Of a stretch of 64,000 nucleotides of DNA, positions 25,585-35,238 are shown piece after piece. The position numbers and the translations under genes were made by a program. Origin of the DNA: Thermocrispum agreste DSM 44070 (GTDB lineage Bacteria; Actinomycetota; Actinomycetes; Mycobacteriales; Pseudonocardiaceae). Each line of letters begins with the position of its first letter. The stretch's first letter is position 1. The notes below the pieces were generated by a model. The model was given only the letters and a program-made list of their open reading frames with translations. It had not been told where the DNA came from and made no database searches. The DNA lies in NCBI RefSeq assembly GCF_000427905.1, contig NZ_ATYX01000005.1, positions 1-64,000 of the forward strand, in the 5' to 3' direction.

Positions 25585-26047
25585 GCACTCCTCACTTCGT
25601 CCGCCCCTCGCCTGCTATGACCGGCTGAGCCCGGTGAACTCATCGGTGGTGGCCGGGAGAACCGGAGAAGAACTGGGCAGTCCAGGGAACACGGGAGGGC
25701 GGACATACGGCTATCCGGCCTGCGATGCATCGCTGCTGTAGCGCCCGCAGGCCCACCCGGACCTACGACGACGTCACGCGACGGGCCGGACCGCCTCCTG
25801 CCTGAGCACGACGTGCCTGGTGTGGCACAGGCCGATTCGCTGCTAGCCATCCGGTCCTGCCGACGAATCCGAACCGGCACATGACACGACCCCCGCATGT
25901 GCCCGCGAAGCCGAACCGGTACATGACACAGCACCGCATGTGCCCACGAATCCGAACTGGCACATGACACGACCCCCGCGTCGGCGGGTGACGACAGCCG
26001 GTGGGCCGACCGCGCCGCACGCCCACACGAGCTGCCCTGTGACAAGA
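25585..26047. other. Non-coding region carrying a hairpin repeat array
   Basis: About 460 bases with no convincing gene. Its only clear content is the 42-base repeat array at 25864-25984, described separately. Peptides from the minus strand are repetitive and reflect the DNA repeat rather than a protein. Confidence 0.5.
25864..25984. repeat. Array of about 2.8 copies of a 41-42 base repeat containing a hairpin
   Basis: Units begin at 25864, 25906 and 25947 with CGAATCCGAACCGG-like sequence. Copy 1 contains perfect 8-base arms GGCACATG (25876-25883) and CATGTGCC (25896-25903) around a 12-base loop. Copy 2 keeps the arms with one change (GGTACATG). Copy 3 loses its second arm. The units differ at a few positions, with one change in the stem that may weaken rather than abolish pairing. 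Confidence 0.8.
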
Positions 26048-26079
26048 AGACGCCGCGGCTGCACGCAGCCGCGGCGTCT
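26048..26079 (-). terminator. Intrinsic terminator after the SPFH gene
   Basis: A perfect 14-base inverted repeat (AGACGCCGCGGCTG, 26048-26061, with its complement 26066-26079) with a 4-base loop lies 24 bases beyond the SPFH stop. Confidence 0.8.
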
Positions 26080-26102
26080 TCCTCAGGATTCGGAATCCCG
26101 GT

Positions 26103-27515
26103 TCACACTTGCGGAGGCGGACCGCCCATCGGAGGACCAGCCGGCGGGGCAGGCGGAGGCGGAGTCTGCCCCGGCCCAGGCGGCGGCGCGGTCGGCGGAG
26201 TGCTCGGCGGTGCCGCCGGAGGCGCAGGTGGCGGCGGAGTCGGCGGGGTGGCCGGTGCCGCCGGAGTGGCAGGTGCCGGTGGGGCGGCGGGTGCCGGCGA
26301 GCTCGACGAGCCGGACGACTCGGTGACCTGCTGCGCCGACTGCGGCAGCTTCGACGGGTCACCCTTCAGCGCGCTGGACGCCGACGGTGGCGTGGTCGAG
26401 CCGCCCTGGCCAAGCGGGCCGGCGACCTGACGGCGAGCGACCTCCTCGGCCTCCCGCACCGCAGCGGCGACCTCCGGGTCGGTGGAGGTGTCGAACCAGT
26501 CCTTGACGTCCTCGTCGTCCAGCTCAGGCGGCGGAGCGCTCTCCTGCGGTGGCTCGTAGCGGAACACACCGTCGTCGCCCGGCGCGCCGAGCATCTTGGC
26601 GAAGCCTTCCAGCGCCTTGCCGTAGTCGCTGGGCACCAGCCACACCTTGTTGGCGTCACCCTGCGCCATCTGCGGCAGCGTCTGCAGGTACTGGTAGGCC
26701 AGCACTTCCGGGGTCGGCTTGGCCGCCTTGATGGCCGCGAACACCTTCTCGATGGCCTTGGCCTGACCCTGTGCCTGCAGGTAGCGGGCGGCCCTTTCAC
26801 CCTGGGCCCGCAGGATGCGTGACTGCCGCTCCGCCTCGGCGTGCAGGATCGCCGCCTGCTTGGCACCTTCCGCGGCCAGGATCTGCGACTGCTTCTGCCC
26901 CTCGGCCTTCTTGATGGACGACTCCCGGTCACCCTCGGCGTTGAGGATCATCGCGCGCTTCTCACGGTCGGCGCGCATCTGCTTTTCCATCGAGTCCTGG
27001 ATCGACGGCGGCGGGTCGATCGACTTCAGCTCGACCCTGGCCACCCGGATGCCCCACCGGCCGGTGGCCTCGTCCAGCACGCCGCGCAGCGCCTGGTTGA
27101 TCGCGTCACGCGAGGTCAGCGTCTCCTCCAGGCTCATGCCACCGACCAGGTTGCGCAGCGTGGTGATGGTCAGCTGCTCGACACCGACGATGTAGTTGGA
27201 GATCTCGTAGACCGCCGCGCGCGGGTCGGTGACCTGGAAGTAGACGACCGTGTCGATCGACACCGTCAGGTTGTCCTCGGTGATCACCGGCTGCGGCGGG
27301 AACGACACGACCTGCTCACGCAGGTCGATGCGGGCGCGCACCTTGTCCAGGAACGGGACCAGGAAGTTCAGGCCGGGTGCCGCCACGGTCTTGAACTTGC
27401 CCAGCCGTTCGATCACCGCGGCCTGTGCCTGCGGCACGACCATGATCGCCTTCACCACGGTGACGACGACGAACAGGATGATGATCGCTATGACGACCAA
27501 TGCACCAGTGGACAA
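26103..27515 (-). CDS. SPFH/Band 7 (stomatin/QmcA-like) membrane protein with a Pro/Ala-rich tail
   Basis: A 470-residue protein with one N-terminal membrane segment (about 5-27). A Band 7 domain follows (about 28-190): IMVVPQAQAAVIERLGKFKTV, APGLNFLVPFLDKVR, REQVVSFPPQPVITEDN. Next comes a long Ala/Glu/Arg helix (about 190-270; EGDRESSIKKAEGQKQSQI) expected to oligomerise. The last 100 residues are low-complexity Pro/Ala/Thr/Gly. The start is TTG 27515. Such proteins scaffold membrane microdomains and often work with NfeD, which is encoded 42 bases upstream in the same operon. The proline tail is much longer than in enterobacterial QmcA. Confidence 0.9.
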   Translation of the reverse strand: MSTGALVVIAIIILFVVVTVVKAIMVVPQAQAAVIERLGKFKTVAAPGLNFLVPFLDKVRARIDLREQVVSFPPQPVITEDNLTVSIDTVVYFQVTDPRAAVYEISNYIVGVEQLTITTLRNLVGGMSLEETLTSRDAINQALRGVLDEATGRWGIRVARVELKSIDPPPSIQDSMEKQMRADREKRAMILNAEGDRESSIKKAEGQKQSQILAAEGAKQAAILHAEAERQSRILRAQGERAARYLQAQGQAKAIEKVFAAIKAAKPTPEVLAYQYLQTLPQMAQGDANKVWLVPSDYGKALEGFAKMLGAPGDDGVFRYEPPQESAPPPELDDEDVKDWFDTSTDPEVAAAVREAEEVARRQVAGPLGQGGSTTPPSASSALKGDPSKLPQSAQQVTESSGSSSSPAPAAPPAPATPAAPATPPTPPPPAPPAAPPSTPPTAPPPGPGQTPPPPAPPAGPPMGGPPPQV

Positions 27516-27557
27516 AAGTCACTCTCCTCTTCCGTGAGGTCGGCGGTCACGGCGTGG

Positions 27558-27995
27558 TCAATCCATCAGCGGGTCGGCGGACACGATGGCGGTGGCGCCG
27601 GAGATCTCCACGACGGTGACCGTGGTGCCCGGTTTGATGACGTGCCCGGGCACGTTGTTGCGCGCCGTCCATTCCCCGCCGGCCAGCTTCACCAGGCCAC
27701 TGTTGCTGTCGATCTCGGACAGCGCCACGGCCTTGGCGCCGATCAAAGCCTCCGTGTTGGTCTTCATGCCGATGCCGTGCAGGAAGCGGCGCTTGAGCGC
27801 AGGCCGGGCGAAGATCAGCAGGCCCAGCGAGGCGATGCTGAACACCGCCACCGCGATCCACTGATTGTCGGTGAGCGCCGATGCGCCGGCACCGGCGAGC
27901 GCGCCCACACCGACCAGCACCAGCCAGAAATCGCCCGACAGCATCTCCGCGGCCATCAGGGCGATGCCCGCGCCGAGCCAGATCCACGCTGCCAT
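27558..27995 (-). CDS. NfeD-family membrane protein
   Basis: A 145-residue protein with two or three hydrophobic segments at the N terminus (about 4-22, 24-40 and 46-64) and a C-terminal soluble OB-fold domain (about 80-143; LIGAKAVALSEIDSNSGLVKLAGGEWTAR, then GTTVTVVEISGATAIV). This is the short NfeD form without the ClpP-class protease. Its partner SPFH gene follows directly, the standard nfeD-SPFH arrangement, consistent with a membrane quality-control or microdomain role. Confidence 0.9.
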   Translation of the reverse strand: MAAWIWLGAGIALMAAEMLSGDFWLVLVGVGALAGAGASALTDNQWIAVAVFSIASLGLLIFARPALKRRFLHGIGMKTNTEALIGAKAVALSEIDSNSGLVKLAGGEWTARNNVPGHVIKPGTTVTVVEISGATAIVSADPLMD

Positions 27996-28130
27996 GCGGC
28001 CTATCGTGTCAGATATCGCCCAGGTGTCAGTGACGATAGGCGCTGGCGTGATCTTGCCGTGATGTTCCGGGGCCGGTTCGGCGCCCTGGTATCACCCGAA
28101 CGAAGGACAAGCCTGGTGCGGAATGCACCG

Positions 28131-28940
28131 TCAGCCGGACGTCCCCGTGGTGACGAAATCGATCAGCCGTTCCACCGCGCCGATGAGCGGCGTCTCCACG
28201 TCGCGATAGCTGCGGACTTTCGACAGGATGTGCTGCCAGCCCTCGTAGGGTTCACCCCAGCCCAGCGCAGCGCACACGCCTTCCTTCCACGGCCGGCCCG
28301 GCGGCACCGCCGGCCACTCCCCGATACCCAGCGACGCGGGTTTGATCGCCTGCCAGATGTCGACGTACGGGTGTCCGGTCACCAGCACGTCGTCGTCGTC
28401 GATCGCCTGCACGATGCGGGACTCCTTGCTGCCGGGCACCAGGTGGTCGACCAGCACACCCAGCCGCCGGTGCGGGGCGGGACCGAAGTCGGCGACGGCG
28501 GCGGGCAGCAGGTCGATGCCGTCCAGCGGCTCGACCACGACCCCTTCGACGCGCAGGTCGTGGCCCCAGATGCGCTCGATCAGCTCGGCGTCGTGCTTGC
28601 CTTCCACCCAGATCCTGGACGCGCGGGCGGTCCGGGCCCGCAGCCCCTCCACGCGCACCGACCCCGATGCCGACAGGCGCTTGGACGGCTGCTTGCCCGA
28701 GCGCGGTTTGACCAGGGTGACCGGCTTGCCTTCGAGCAGGAACGCGGCGGGGGCCAGGGGGAACACCCGGTGGTTGCCGTGCCGGTCCTCCAGTACCACG
28801 CTGTCCTGCTCCACGCCGACGACAGCGCCGCAGAACCCGCTCGCCGGATCCTCGACCACCAGACCGGGATCGGCCGGAACCTCGGGAACCTGGCGCCGGC
28901 GCCTGCCGGAGAAGATGTCGCCGTAGGAATGAGCTCGCAC
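28131..28940 (-). CDS. DUF3097-family protein
   Basis: A 269-residue cytosolic actinobacterial protein. Features: a basic N terminus (YGDIFSGRRRRQVPEVPADPGLVVED), a small beta-rich section (VVGVEQDSVVLEDRHGNHRVFPL), then ASRIWVEGKHDAELIERIWG and VLVDHLVPGSKESRIV, which look like a Toprim-type fold with conserved Glu and Asp residues. That hints at nucleic-acid or nucleotide chemistry; it is not demonstrated. GTG 28940 is chosen because upstream codons give an Arg/Ala-rich leader unlike the family. Confidence 0.8.
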   Translation of the reverse strand: MRAHSYGDIFSGRRRRQVPEVPADPGLVVEDPASGFCGAVVGVEQDSVVLEDRHGNHRVFPLAPAAFLLEGKPVTLVKPRSGKQPSKRLSASGSVRVEGLRARTARASRIWVEGKHDAELIERIWGHDLRVEGVVVEPLDGIDLLPAAVADFGPAPHRRLGVLVDHLVPGSKESRIVQAIDDDDVLVTGHPYVDIWQAIKPASLGIGEWPAVPPGRPWKEGVCAALGWGEPYEGWQHILSKVRSYRDVETPLIGAVERLIDFVTTGTSG

Positions 28941-29059
28941 GCGGCAGAGGGTAACGGCCGGGGCGGCGCCGCAGCGCCGTTCTCGCCCGCGCGTCGCCGG
29001 TTCCGCCGTGGTGGCGGCGTTCACGCCCCGCCGTCACGCGCTTGCGTCGGGGCGCGGCG

Positions 29060-29860
29060 TCAGAACAGCGGCCAGGGTATGGCCCGTACCTGCTCGGCCG
29101 GTGTGGGGAACACTCCGGCAGCCAGCAGCTTGTCCGTGCGATCGGCCAGTGCCCGGATCTCCGCGGACGTGATGTGTTCGGCCAGGTGCTCGCCGAGCTC
29201 ACCGTCGATGGCGGCGCGCAGCTTGGCCAGCTTCTCGCGCGCGGTTTCCGGCAACGGCTCCCCCGCCCAGCCCCACAACACCGTGCGCAGCTTCGGTTCG
29301 GCGTGCAGGCAGATGCCGTGGTCGACGCCGTAGGCGCGGTCGCCCGGCCCGTGCAGTACATGGCCGCCTTTGCGGTCGGTGTTGTTCACCACGACGTCCA
29401 GCACCGCGAGTTCGGCCACGTCCGGGCGATCGGCGTGCGCCAGCACCACCGGTTCGCCGGATCGGTCGCGGGCGACGAGCACCTGGCGCCAGCCGTCCGG
29501 CACCTCGTCGGGCCGGTGCACGTCGACCAGCTCCTCGCCGGCGGTGTCGATCCACAGCTGGACCATCCCCGGCCCGAACGGCCCGTCCCGCAGCACGGTC
29601 GGTGGAATCAGCCCGAGGCCGCTATGCCGGGCGATCGTGTACGTGGCCACTTCGCGGCCGGCCAGTGTGCCGTCCGGGAAGTCCCACAGCGGGCGCTCCC
29701 CGGCGATCGGCTTGTACACCGCGTGCGCGGTGCGGCCGTCCAGCTCGACGGTGCAGAACAAGGTGGCGTTGGAGGCGTCGACCAGGCGGCCGGACAGCTC
29801 GAGGGTGCCGTGGGTGATCAGGGTGAGGTCGTCCGGCTCCGGCTGCCGCGTCACGGTCAC
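29060..29860 (-). CDS. SCO1664-family (PI3/4-kinase-like fold) protein
   Basis: A 266-residue protein of the actinobacterial SCO1664 group, distantly related to phosphatidylinositol 3/4-kinase catalytic domains. It has HAVYKPIAGERPLWDFPDG (a Lys-containing ATP loop-like element), LDVVVNNTDRKGGHVLHG (a kinase-like N..DR..H catalytic stretch) and YGVDHGICLH (metal-binding Asp). It may phosphorylate an unknown substrate. GTG 29860 overlaps the DUF3090 stop (GTGA). The two families are nearly always neighbours in actinobacteria, close to histidine phosphatase and uppP genes. Confidence 0.88.
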   Translation of the reverse strand: MTVTRQPEPDDLTLITHGTLELSGRLVDASNATLFCTVELDGRTAHAVYKPIAGERPLWDFPDGTLAGREVATYTIARHSGLGLIPPTVLRDGPFGPGMVQLWIDTAGEELVDVHRPDEVPDGWRQVLVARDRSGEPVVLAHADRPDVAELAVLDVVVNNTDRKGGHVLHGPGDRAYGVDHGICLHAEPKLRTVLWGWAGEPLPETAREKLAKLRAAIDGELGEHLAEHITSAEIRALADRTDKLLAAGVFPTPAEQVRAIPWPLF

Positions 29861-30435
29861 TCGCCGCCAAACAGGCCGGGTTCCCGCCGGTACCCGTTCT
29901 GGCGCGGGCAGATGTGGCCGTCCGGGTCCAGCGGCTCGGCGCACAGCGGGCACGGCTTGCGTCCCGCGGCGATCACCCGCCCGGCACGCTCGGCGAACGC
30001 CCTGGCGTAGGCCGGTGACAGGAACACCCGGACCGCGTCCGGCCCTTCCTCGGTGTCGTCGAGGACCACCGTCTCGTCGATTTCCTCGTCGGTGACGGCC
30101 AGCAGTTCGATCACCACCGAGTCGGTTTCGGCGTCCCAGCCCAGCCCCATGGTGCCGACCCGGAACTCGGCCTCCACCGGCACTTCGAGCGGGTCGTTGT
30201 CGATCATGTCGGCCGGCGCCTCCGCCGGGATGTCGGCGTCGAATCGTGCGGCGACCTCGTCCAGCAGCGTGCTCAGCCGTTCGGCGAGCACGGACAGCTG
30301 CTGCTTCTCCAGCAGCACGCTCACCAGCCTGCTGTCGGAGCTGGCCTGCAGGTAGAACGTGCGGTCACCTGGCTGCCCGACCGTTCCGGAGACGAACCGG
30401 TCAGGATGGCGGAATACGTGAATGACCCTGGACAT
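29857..30435 (-). CDS. DUF3090-family protein with a C-terminal zinc ribbon
   Basis: A 192-residue cytosolic protein starting VIHVFRHPDRFVSGTVGQPGDRTFYLQA, a conserved DUF3090 opening. The middle is acidic and contains GTMGLGWDAETDSVVIEL. The end carries a zinc ribbon-like pair: CPLCAEPLDPDGHICPR. It is coupled to the SCO1664-family gene by a GTGA overlap, so the two probably act in one complex. Role unknown; in mycobacteria the same pair lies in the region of mycothiol ligase genes. Confidence 0.9.
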   Translation of the reverse strand: MSRVIHVFRHPDRFVSGTVGQPGDRTFYLQASSDSRLVSVLLEKQQLSVLAERLSTLLDEVAARFDADIPAEAPADMIDNDPLEVPVEAEFRVGTMGLGWDAETDSVVIELLAVTDEEIDETVVLDDTEEGPDAVRVFLSPAYARAFAERAGRVIAAGRKPCPLCAEPLDPDGHICPRQNGYRREPGLFGGE

Positions 30436-30566
30436 GGCAGCTCGAGACTAGGCTACCCAAATCTGCCCGGCATGATCGACCAGCGCGTTCGCCCGTGGCG
30501 TACGCGCTGGTCGGCACGGGGCGCAATGCGCAGCGGCGCAGGCGCGGTCGTGGCAAGGTGGCTGCC

Positions 30567-32510
30567 GTGACGACGATTGCCCCGTACGGAAGCTGGACAT
30601 CCCCTATCACCGCACAGCAGGCCGCGGAAGTCGGCAGGCCGCTGCAGTGGACCGGATTCGTCGGTGACGAGGTGTGGTGGGTCGAGCCGCGCAGCACCGA
30701 GGGCGGCCGCTACACCGTCGTGCGGCAGACACCCGACGGGCCGCAAGAGCTGCTGCCTGCTCCGTGGAACGCCCGCAATCGGGTGCACGAGTACGGCGGC
30801 CAGCCGTGGACAGCCGTCGACGGCACGCTGGTGTTCACCAACTGGGACGATCAGCGGGTCTACGCCGTCTCCGTGGACGAGCAGGCGGAGCCGCGGCCGC
30901 TGACACCCGAGCCGGATCGCCCGCACGGGTACCGCTACAGCGACCTGCAGCCCGGGCTGCCCGGCGAGGCATGGATGGTGCGGGAGACCGTGACCGGACC
31001 GCATCCCACGGACGTGGTACGCGACCTGGTGGCCGTGACGCTGACCGGCGAGGTGCGCAGGCTGGGCGCCAGTCACCATTTCATGACCGCGCCGCACCTG
31101 TCGCCAGACGGTCGGCTGGCCGCGTGGATCGGCTGGGACCACCCGAACATGCCATGGGACTCCACGGAGCTGGTTGTGGCGGAGATGCAGGCGGACGGCA
31201 CGTTCGGACCACACCGCGTGGTGGCCGGTGGCCGGGACGTCTCGGTCTGTCAGGTCGCCTGGGATGCCGACGGTTCCTTGCTGGCGCTCATGGACCCCGA
31301 CGGCTGGTGGAACCTGCACCGCCTCACCCTCTCCGCCGACGGGATGACGACCAAGTGCCTGTTCGCGGCGGAGGAGGAACACGGCGGGCCGCTGTGGACG
31401 CTCGGCCTCCGTTGGTTCGCACCGCTGGGCGGCGAGCACGCCGGCAAGTACGTGCTGCTGCGCAAGGGGCGGCCCGCGGTGCTCGACCCCGCAGCGGGCA
31501 CCCTCACCGACGTCGACGTCGACCTCCCGTCGTGGGCACCGTCGCTGGCTGCGCGCGGTGGCCGGATCGCCGGCGTCGCCGCAGGCCCGAAGCAGCTCGG
31601 GCGGGTGGTGACCGTCGACCTGGATGCCGGGTCGGCCGTGGCCACGCTCAGCCATCCCACCACCGAGCTGCCCCCGGCCGAGTACCTGCCAGAACCGCAG
31701 GAGCGTTTCTTCAGTGGACCGGACGGGGACGTCCCGGCGTTCGTCTACCCGCCGACGAATCCCGACTTCGCCGCCCCGGAGGGCGAGCTGCCGCCGTACG
31801 TGGTTCACGTGCACGGCGGGCCGACCAGCGCGGTCAGCCCCACGGCCGACCTGCAGATCGCCTACCTCACCAGCCGCGGCATCGGCGTGGTCGCGGTCAA
31901 CTACGGCGGCTCCACCGGCTACGGACGGGCCTTCCGGAACCGGCTCCGCGGCAACTGGGGCGTGGTCGACGTCGCCGACTGCGAAGCCGTCGCCAAGGCA
32001 CTGGCGGCCGAGGGCACGGCCGACGGCAAGCGGCTCGGCATCCGGGGCGGCAGCGCCGGTGGCTACACGTCGGCGCTGTCGGCGGTGACGTGCACGACGT
32101 ATGCGGCCGCGACGATCATGTTCCCGGTCATCGACATGCTCGGCTTCGTCGAGGGCGGTACCCACGACTTCGAATCCCAGTACCTGTTCGGCCTCGTCGG
32201 CACGCTGCCGGAGGACCGCCAGAAGTACGTGGACCGCTCCCCCATCACCCACACCGACTCGCTGGCCTGCCCGGTGCTGCTGTTGCAGGGCCTGGAGGAC
32301 GAAGTGTGCCCGCCGGAGCAGGCCCAAGCGTTCGTGGACGCCATCCGGGGCCGCGGCATCCCGCACGCCTACGTGGCGTTCGAAGGCGAACAGCACGGGT
32401 TCCGGCGCGCCGAGTCGATCGTCACCGCGCTGGAGTCCGAGCTGTCCTTCTACGGGCAGGTGTTCGGATTCGAGCCGGCCGGTGTGCCGACGCTGCGGCT
32501 GGAGCGCTAG
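30567..32510 (+). CDS. S9-family prolyl oligopeptidase/dipeptidyl aminopeptidase-like serine peptidase
   Basis: A 647-residue cytosolic serine peptidase. The first ~390 residues form a beta-propeller (repeated WDxDG-like and Asp/Gly-rich strands). The remainder is an alpha/beta hydrolase: HVHGGPTSAVSPT oxyanion region, the nucleophile Ser in IRGGSAGGYTSA, the acid Asp in QGLEDEVCPPEQA and the His in EGEQHGFRRAES. It cleaves short peptides after proline or similar residues, or acts as an acylaminoacyl peptidase. GTG 30567 is chosen, preceded by AAGGTGG. It ends overlapping the convergent mptB-like gene by 4 bases. Confidence 0.92.
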   Translation: MTTIAPYGSWTSPITAQQAAEVGRPLQWTGFVGDEVWWVEPRSTEGGRYTVVRQTPDGPQELLPAPWNARNRVHEYGGQPWTAVDGTLVFTNWDDQRVYAVSVDEQAEPRPLTPEPDRPHGYRYSDLQPGLPGEAWMVRETVTGPHPTDVVRDLVAVTLTGEVRRLGASHHFMTAPHLSPDGRLAAWIGWDHPNMPWDSTELVVAEMQADGTFGPHRVVAGGRDVSVCQVAWDADGSLLALMDPDGWWNLHRLTLSADGMTTKCLFAAEEEHGGPLWTLGLRWFAPLGGEHAGKYVLLRKGRPAVLDPAAGTLTDVDVDLPSWAPSLAARGGRIAGVAAGPKQLGRVVTVDLDAGSAVATLSHPTTELPPAEYLPEPQERFFSGPDGDVPAFVYPPTNPDFAAPEGELPPYVVHVHGGPTSAVSPTADLQIAYLTSRGIGVVAVNYGGSTGYGRAFRNRLRGNWGVVDVADCEAVAKALAAEGTADGKRLGIRGGSAGGYTSALSAVTCTTYAAATIMFPVIDMLGFVEGGTHDFESQYLFGLVGTLPEDRQKYVDRSPITHTDSLACPVLLLQGLEDEVCPPEQAQAFVDAIRGRGIPHAYVAFEGEQHGFRRAESIVTALESELSFYGQVFGFEPAGVPTLRLER

Positions 32511-34087
32511 CGGTCGGGCGTTCGGCTGCGTCGCGGCTGCTCGCCGGCCTCGGCGGTGGCGCTGGGGGCTGCTCGGCGCGGGCGGATCTCCTGCCACCCC
32601 CGCGCCAGCAGCTCCCGCAGCGCCAGCGGTTCCGGCTGCACCATGGCCCGCGCCGCCAGGTACATGGCCACGAACACCATGGCCATGTACCACCAGTTGT
32701 AGAGCGCCTGCTCCCCGGTCGGGTAGAAGGCCAGCACGAGGAAGACCGAGCCGCCGACCACCACGGCCATGGCCCGTGGCGTCCAGGTGAAGCCGGCCGC
32801 CACCACCAGGGCCCAGGAGAAGTACCACGGCAGCGTCGGCGGTGCCAGCATGGCGACCGCCAGCAGCGTGATCGCCAGGTGCTTGACGGCCGTGACCCCG
32901 CCGTTGCGTGCTTGCCACCACTGCCAGGTCGCGAAGCAGGCCAGCACCAGCCAGGCCACCCCGCGCGCCCCGGTGACGAACGGCGATTGCGGGACGTCGA
33001 CGAACAAGTCGGCCACGAAGTGCAGCAGCTGGCCGATCCCGGTCGGGAAGTTCAGCCAGTTCTTGATCAGTTGCGGGCCGTCCAGGGCGCCCAGCCAGCC
33101 GAAATTGATCGAGCCGAGCGACAACCAGGTGCCTGCGGCGTAGACCACGGCGAACAGGCCGACGGCGGGCACGAAAGCGGTGACGAAGTTGCGCACCCGC
33201 CCGCGCTCGGCGGGCAGATGGTTGGCCCAGATCCACACGATGAACGGCAGGACCAGCGCGCCGGTCGGCTTGATCAGCATGGCGAGGGTGCCGAGGAACA
33301 CCGCGAGCAGGTGCTTGCGCTGCAGCGCGGCCAGTACGCCACCGGCCAGGAAGGCCAGCATGATCAGCTCGTTGTGCGGGCCACCCCACAGATGCACCAC
33401 CATCATCGGGCTGGCCACGGCCAGCCACAGCGCGATCGCCGCCCGTCCGCCGAGGTGCGGGGCGAGCTTGGTCAGCACCCAGACCAGGGCGAGCAGGCCG
33501 GGCAGCAGGGCCAGCCGCAGCACGATGACGCCGAGGATAGGGTCGTCGCCGGTCAGCGTGACCACGCCCTTGGCGATGGCCAGGAAGAGCGGACCGTAGG
33601 GCGACGGGGTGCTCTGCCACGCCGTGTAGACGTTCTGCACTACGGTCGGCAGGCCCTCGACCATGTTCGGCGCGTTGGTGTAGGGGTCGAGGTCGTACAG
33701 CAGGGCGCCCTGGGCGAGATAGACGAACGCGTCGCGGGTGAACAGCGGCGGCGAGATCAGCAGCGGGGCCATCCAGCACGCCGCGGCGACCAGCACCGCG
33801 GTCGCGTCGGCCTTGCCCCGCAGCACGTACCGGCCGAGCCGGATCCACGCCAGCACGGTCAGCCCGAACCCGGCGTACAGCACCCAGGTGGCCAGCCATC
33901 GGCCGTGCCCGTAGCGGATCCACGACAGCGGGCCCGCTCCGATGACCGGGTCGGAGATCAGGATCCCGCCCGCGCCGAGCGCGGCGAGCATCATCAGCAC
34001 GCTGCCGACCGTTCCGGCGGCGATCGTGCGCAGCGGCAGGCGCGAGGCAACGAATGTTGCGCGCACCTCGCGTCGAGACTGTTCCAT
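32507..34087 (-). CDS. mptB: Polyprenol phosphomannose-dependent alpha-(1,6)-mannosyltransferase MptB-like
   Basis: A 526-residue integral membrane GT-C glycosyltransferase with about twelve hydrophobic segments. The first periplasmic loop has the GT-C acidic motif in FTRDAFVYLAQGALLYDLDPYTNAP, and a later loop has HLWGGPHNELIMLAFLAGG. The family uses polyprenyl-phosphate mannose to build the alpha-1,6-mannan backbone of lipomannan/lipoarabinomannan-type glycolipids at the outer membrane face. ATG 34087 is divergent from mdh with a 98-base promoter region between them. The C-terminal ~45 residues are basic and disordered. Confidence 0.88.
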   Translation of the reverse strand: MEQSRREVRATFVASRLPLRTIAAGTVGSVLMMLAALGAGGILISDPVIGAGPLSWIRYGHGRWLATWVLYAGFGLTVLAWIRLGRYVLRGKADATAVLVAAACWMAPLLISPPLFTRDAFVYLAQGALLYDLDPYTNAPNMVEGLPTVVQNVYTAWQSTPSPYGPLFLAIAKGVVTLTGDDPILGVIVLRLALLPGLLALVWVLTKLAPHLGGRAAIALWLAVASPMMVVHLWGGPHNELIMLAFLAGGVLAALQRKHLLAVFLGTLAMLIKPTGALVLPFIVWIWANHLPAERGRVRNFVTAFVPAVGLFAVVYAAGTWLSLGSINFGWLGALDGPQLIKNWLNFPTGIGQLLHFVADLFVDVPQSPFVTGARGVAWLVLACFATWQWWQARNGGVTAVKHLAITLLAVAMLAPPTLPWYFSWALVVAAGFTWTPRAMAVVVGGSVFLVLAFYPTGEQALYNWWYMAMVFVAMYLAARAMVQPEPLALRELLARGWQEIRPRRAAPSATAEAGEQPRRSRTPDR

Positions 34088-34098
34088 ATCGGAGATGA

Positions 34099-35175
<1,077 letters not shown>

Positions 35176-35196
35176 TCCAGCGCCTCGCGCGTGCGA

Positions 35197-35229
35197 CGGC
35201 CCGGCAGGGCGTTCCGGCCCGCCGGGCCG
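35197..35229. terminator. Hairpin between convergent mdh and phosphatase genes
   Basis: Perfect 9-base arms CGGCCCGGC (35197-35205) and GCCGGGCCG (35221-35229) with a 15-base loop lie 22 bases after the mdh stop and 10 before the phosphatase stop on the other strand. It is suited to bidirectional termination. Confidence 0.55.
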
Positions 35230-35238
35230 TTCGTCGTG

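Noticed and set aside
25864-25984. CRISPR array
   Set aside because: The units are contiguous, with no unique spacers between them, and no cas genes are nearby.
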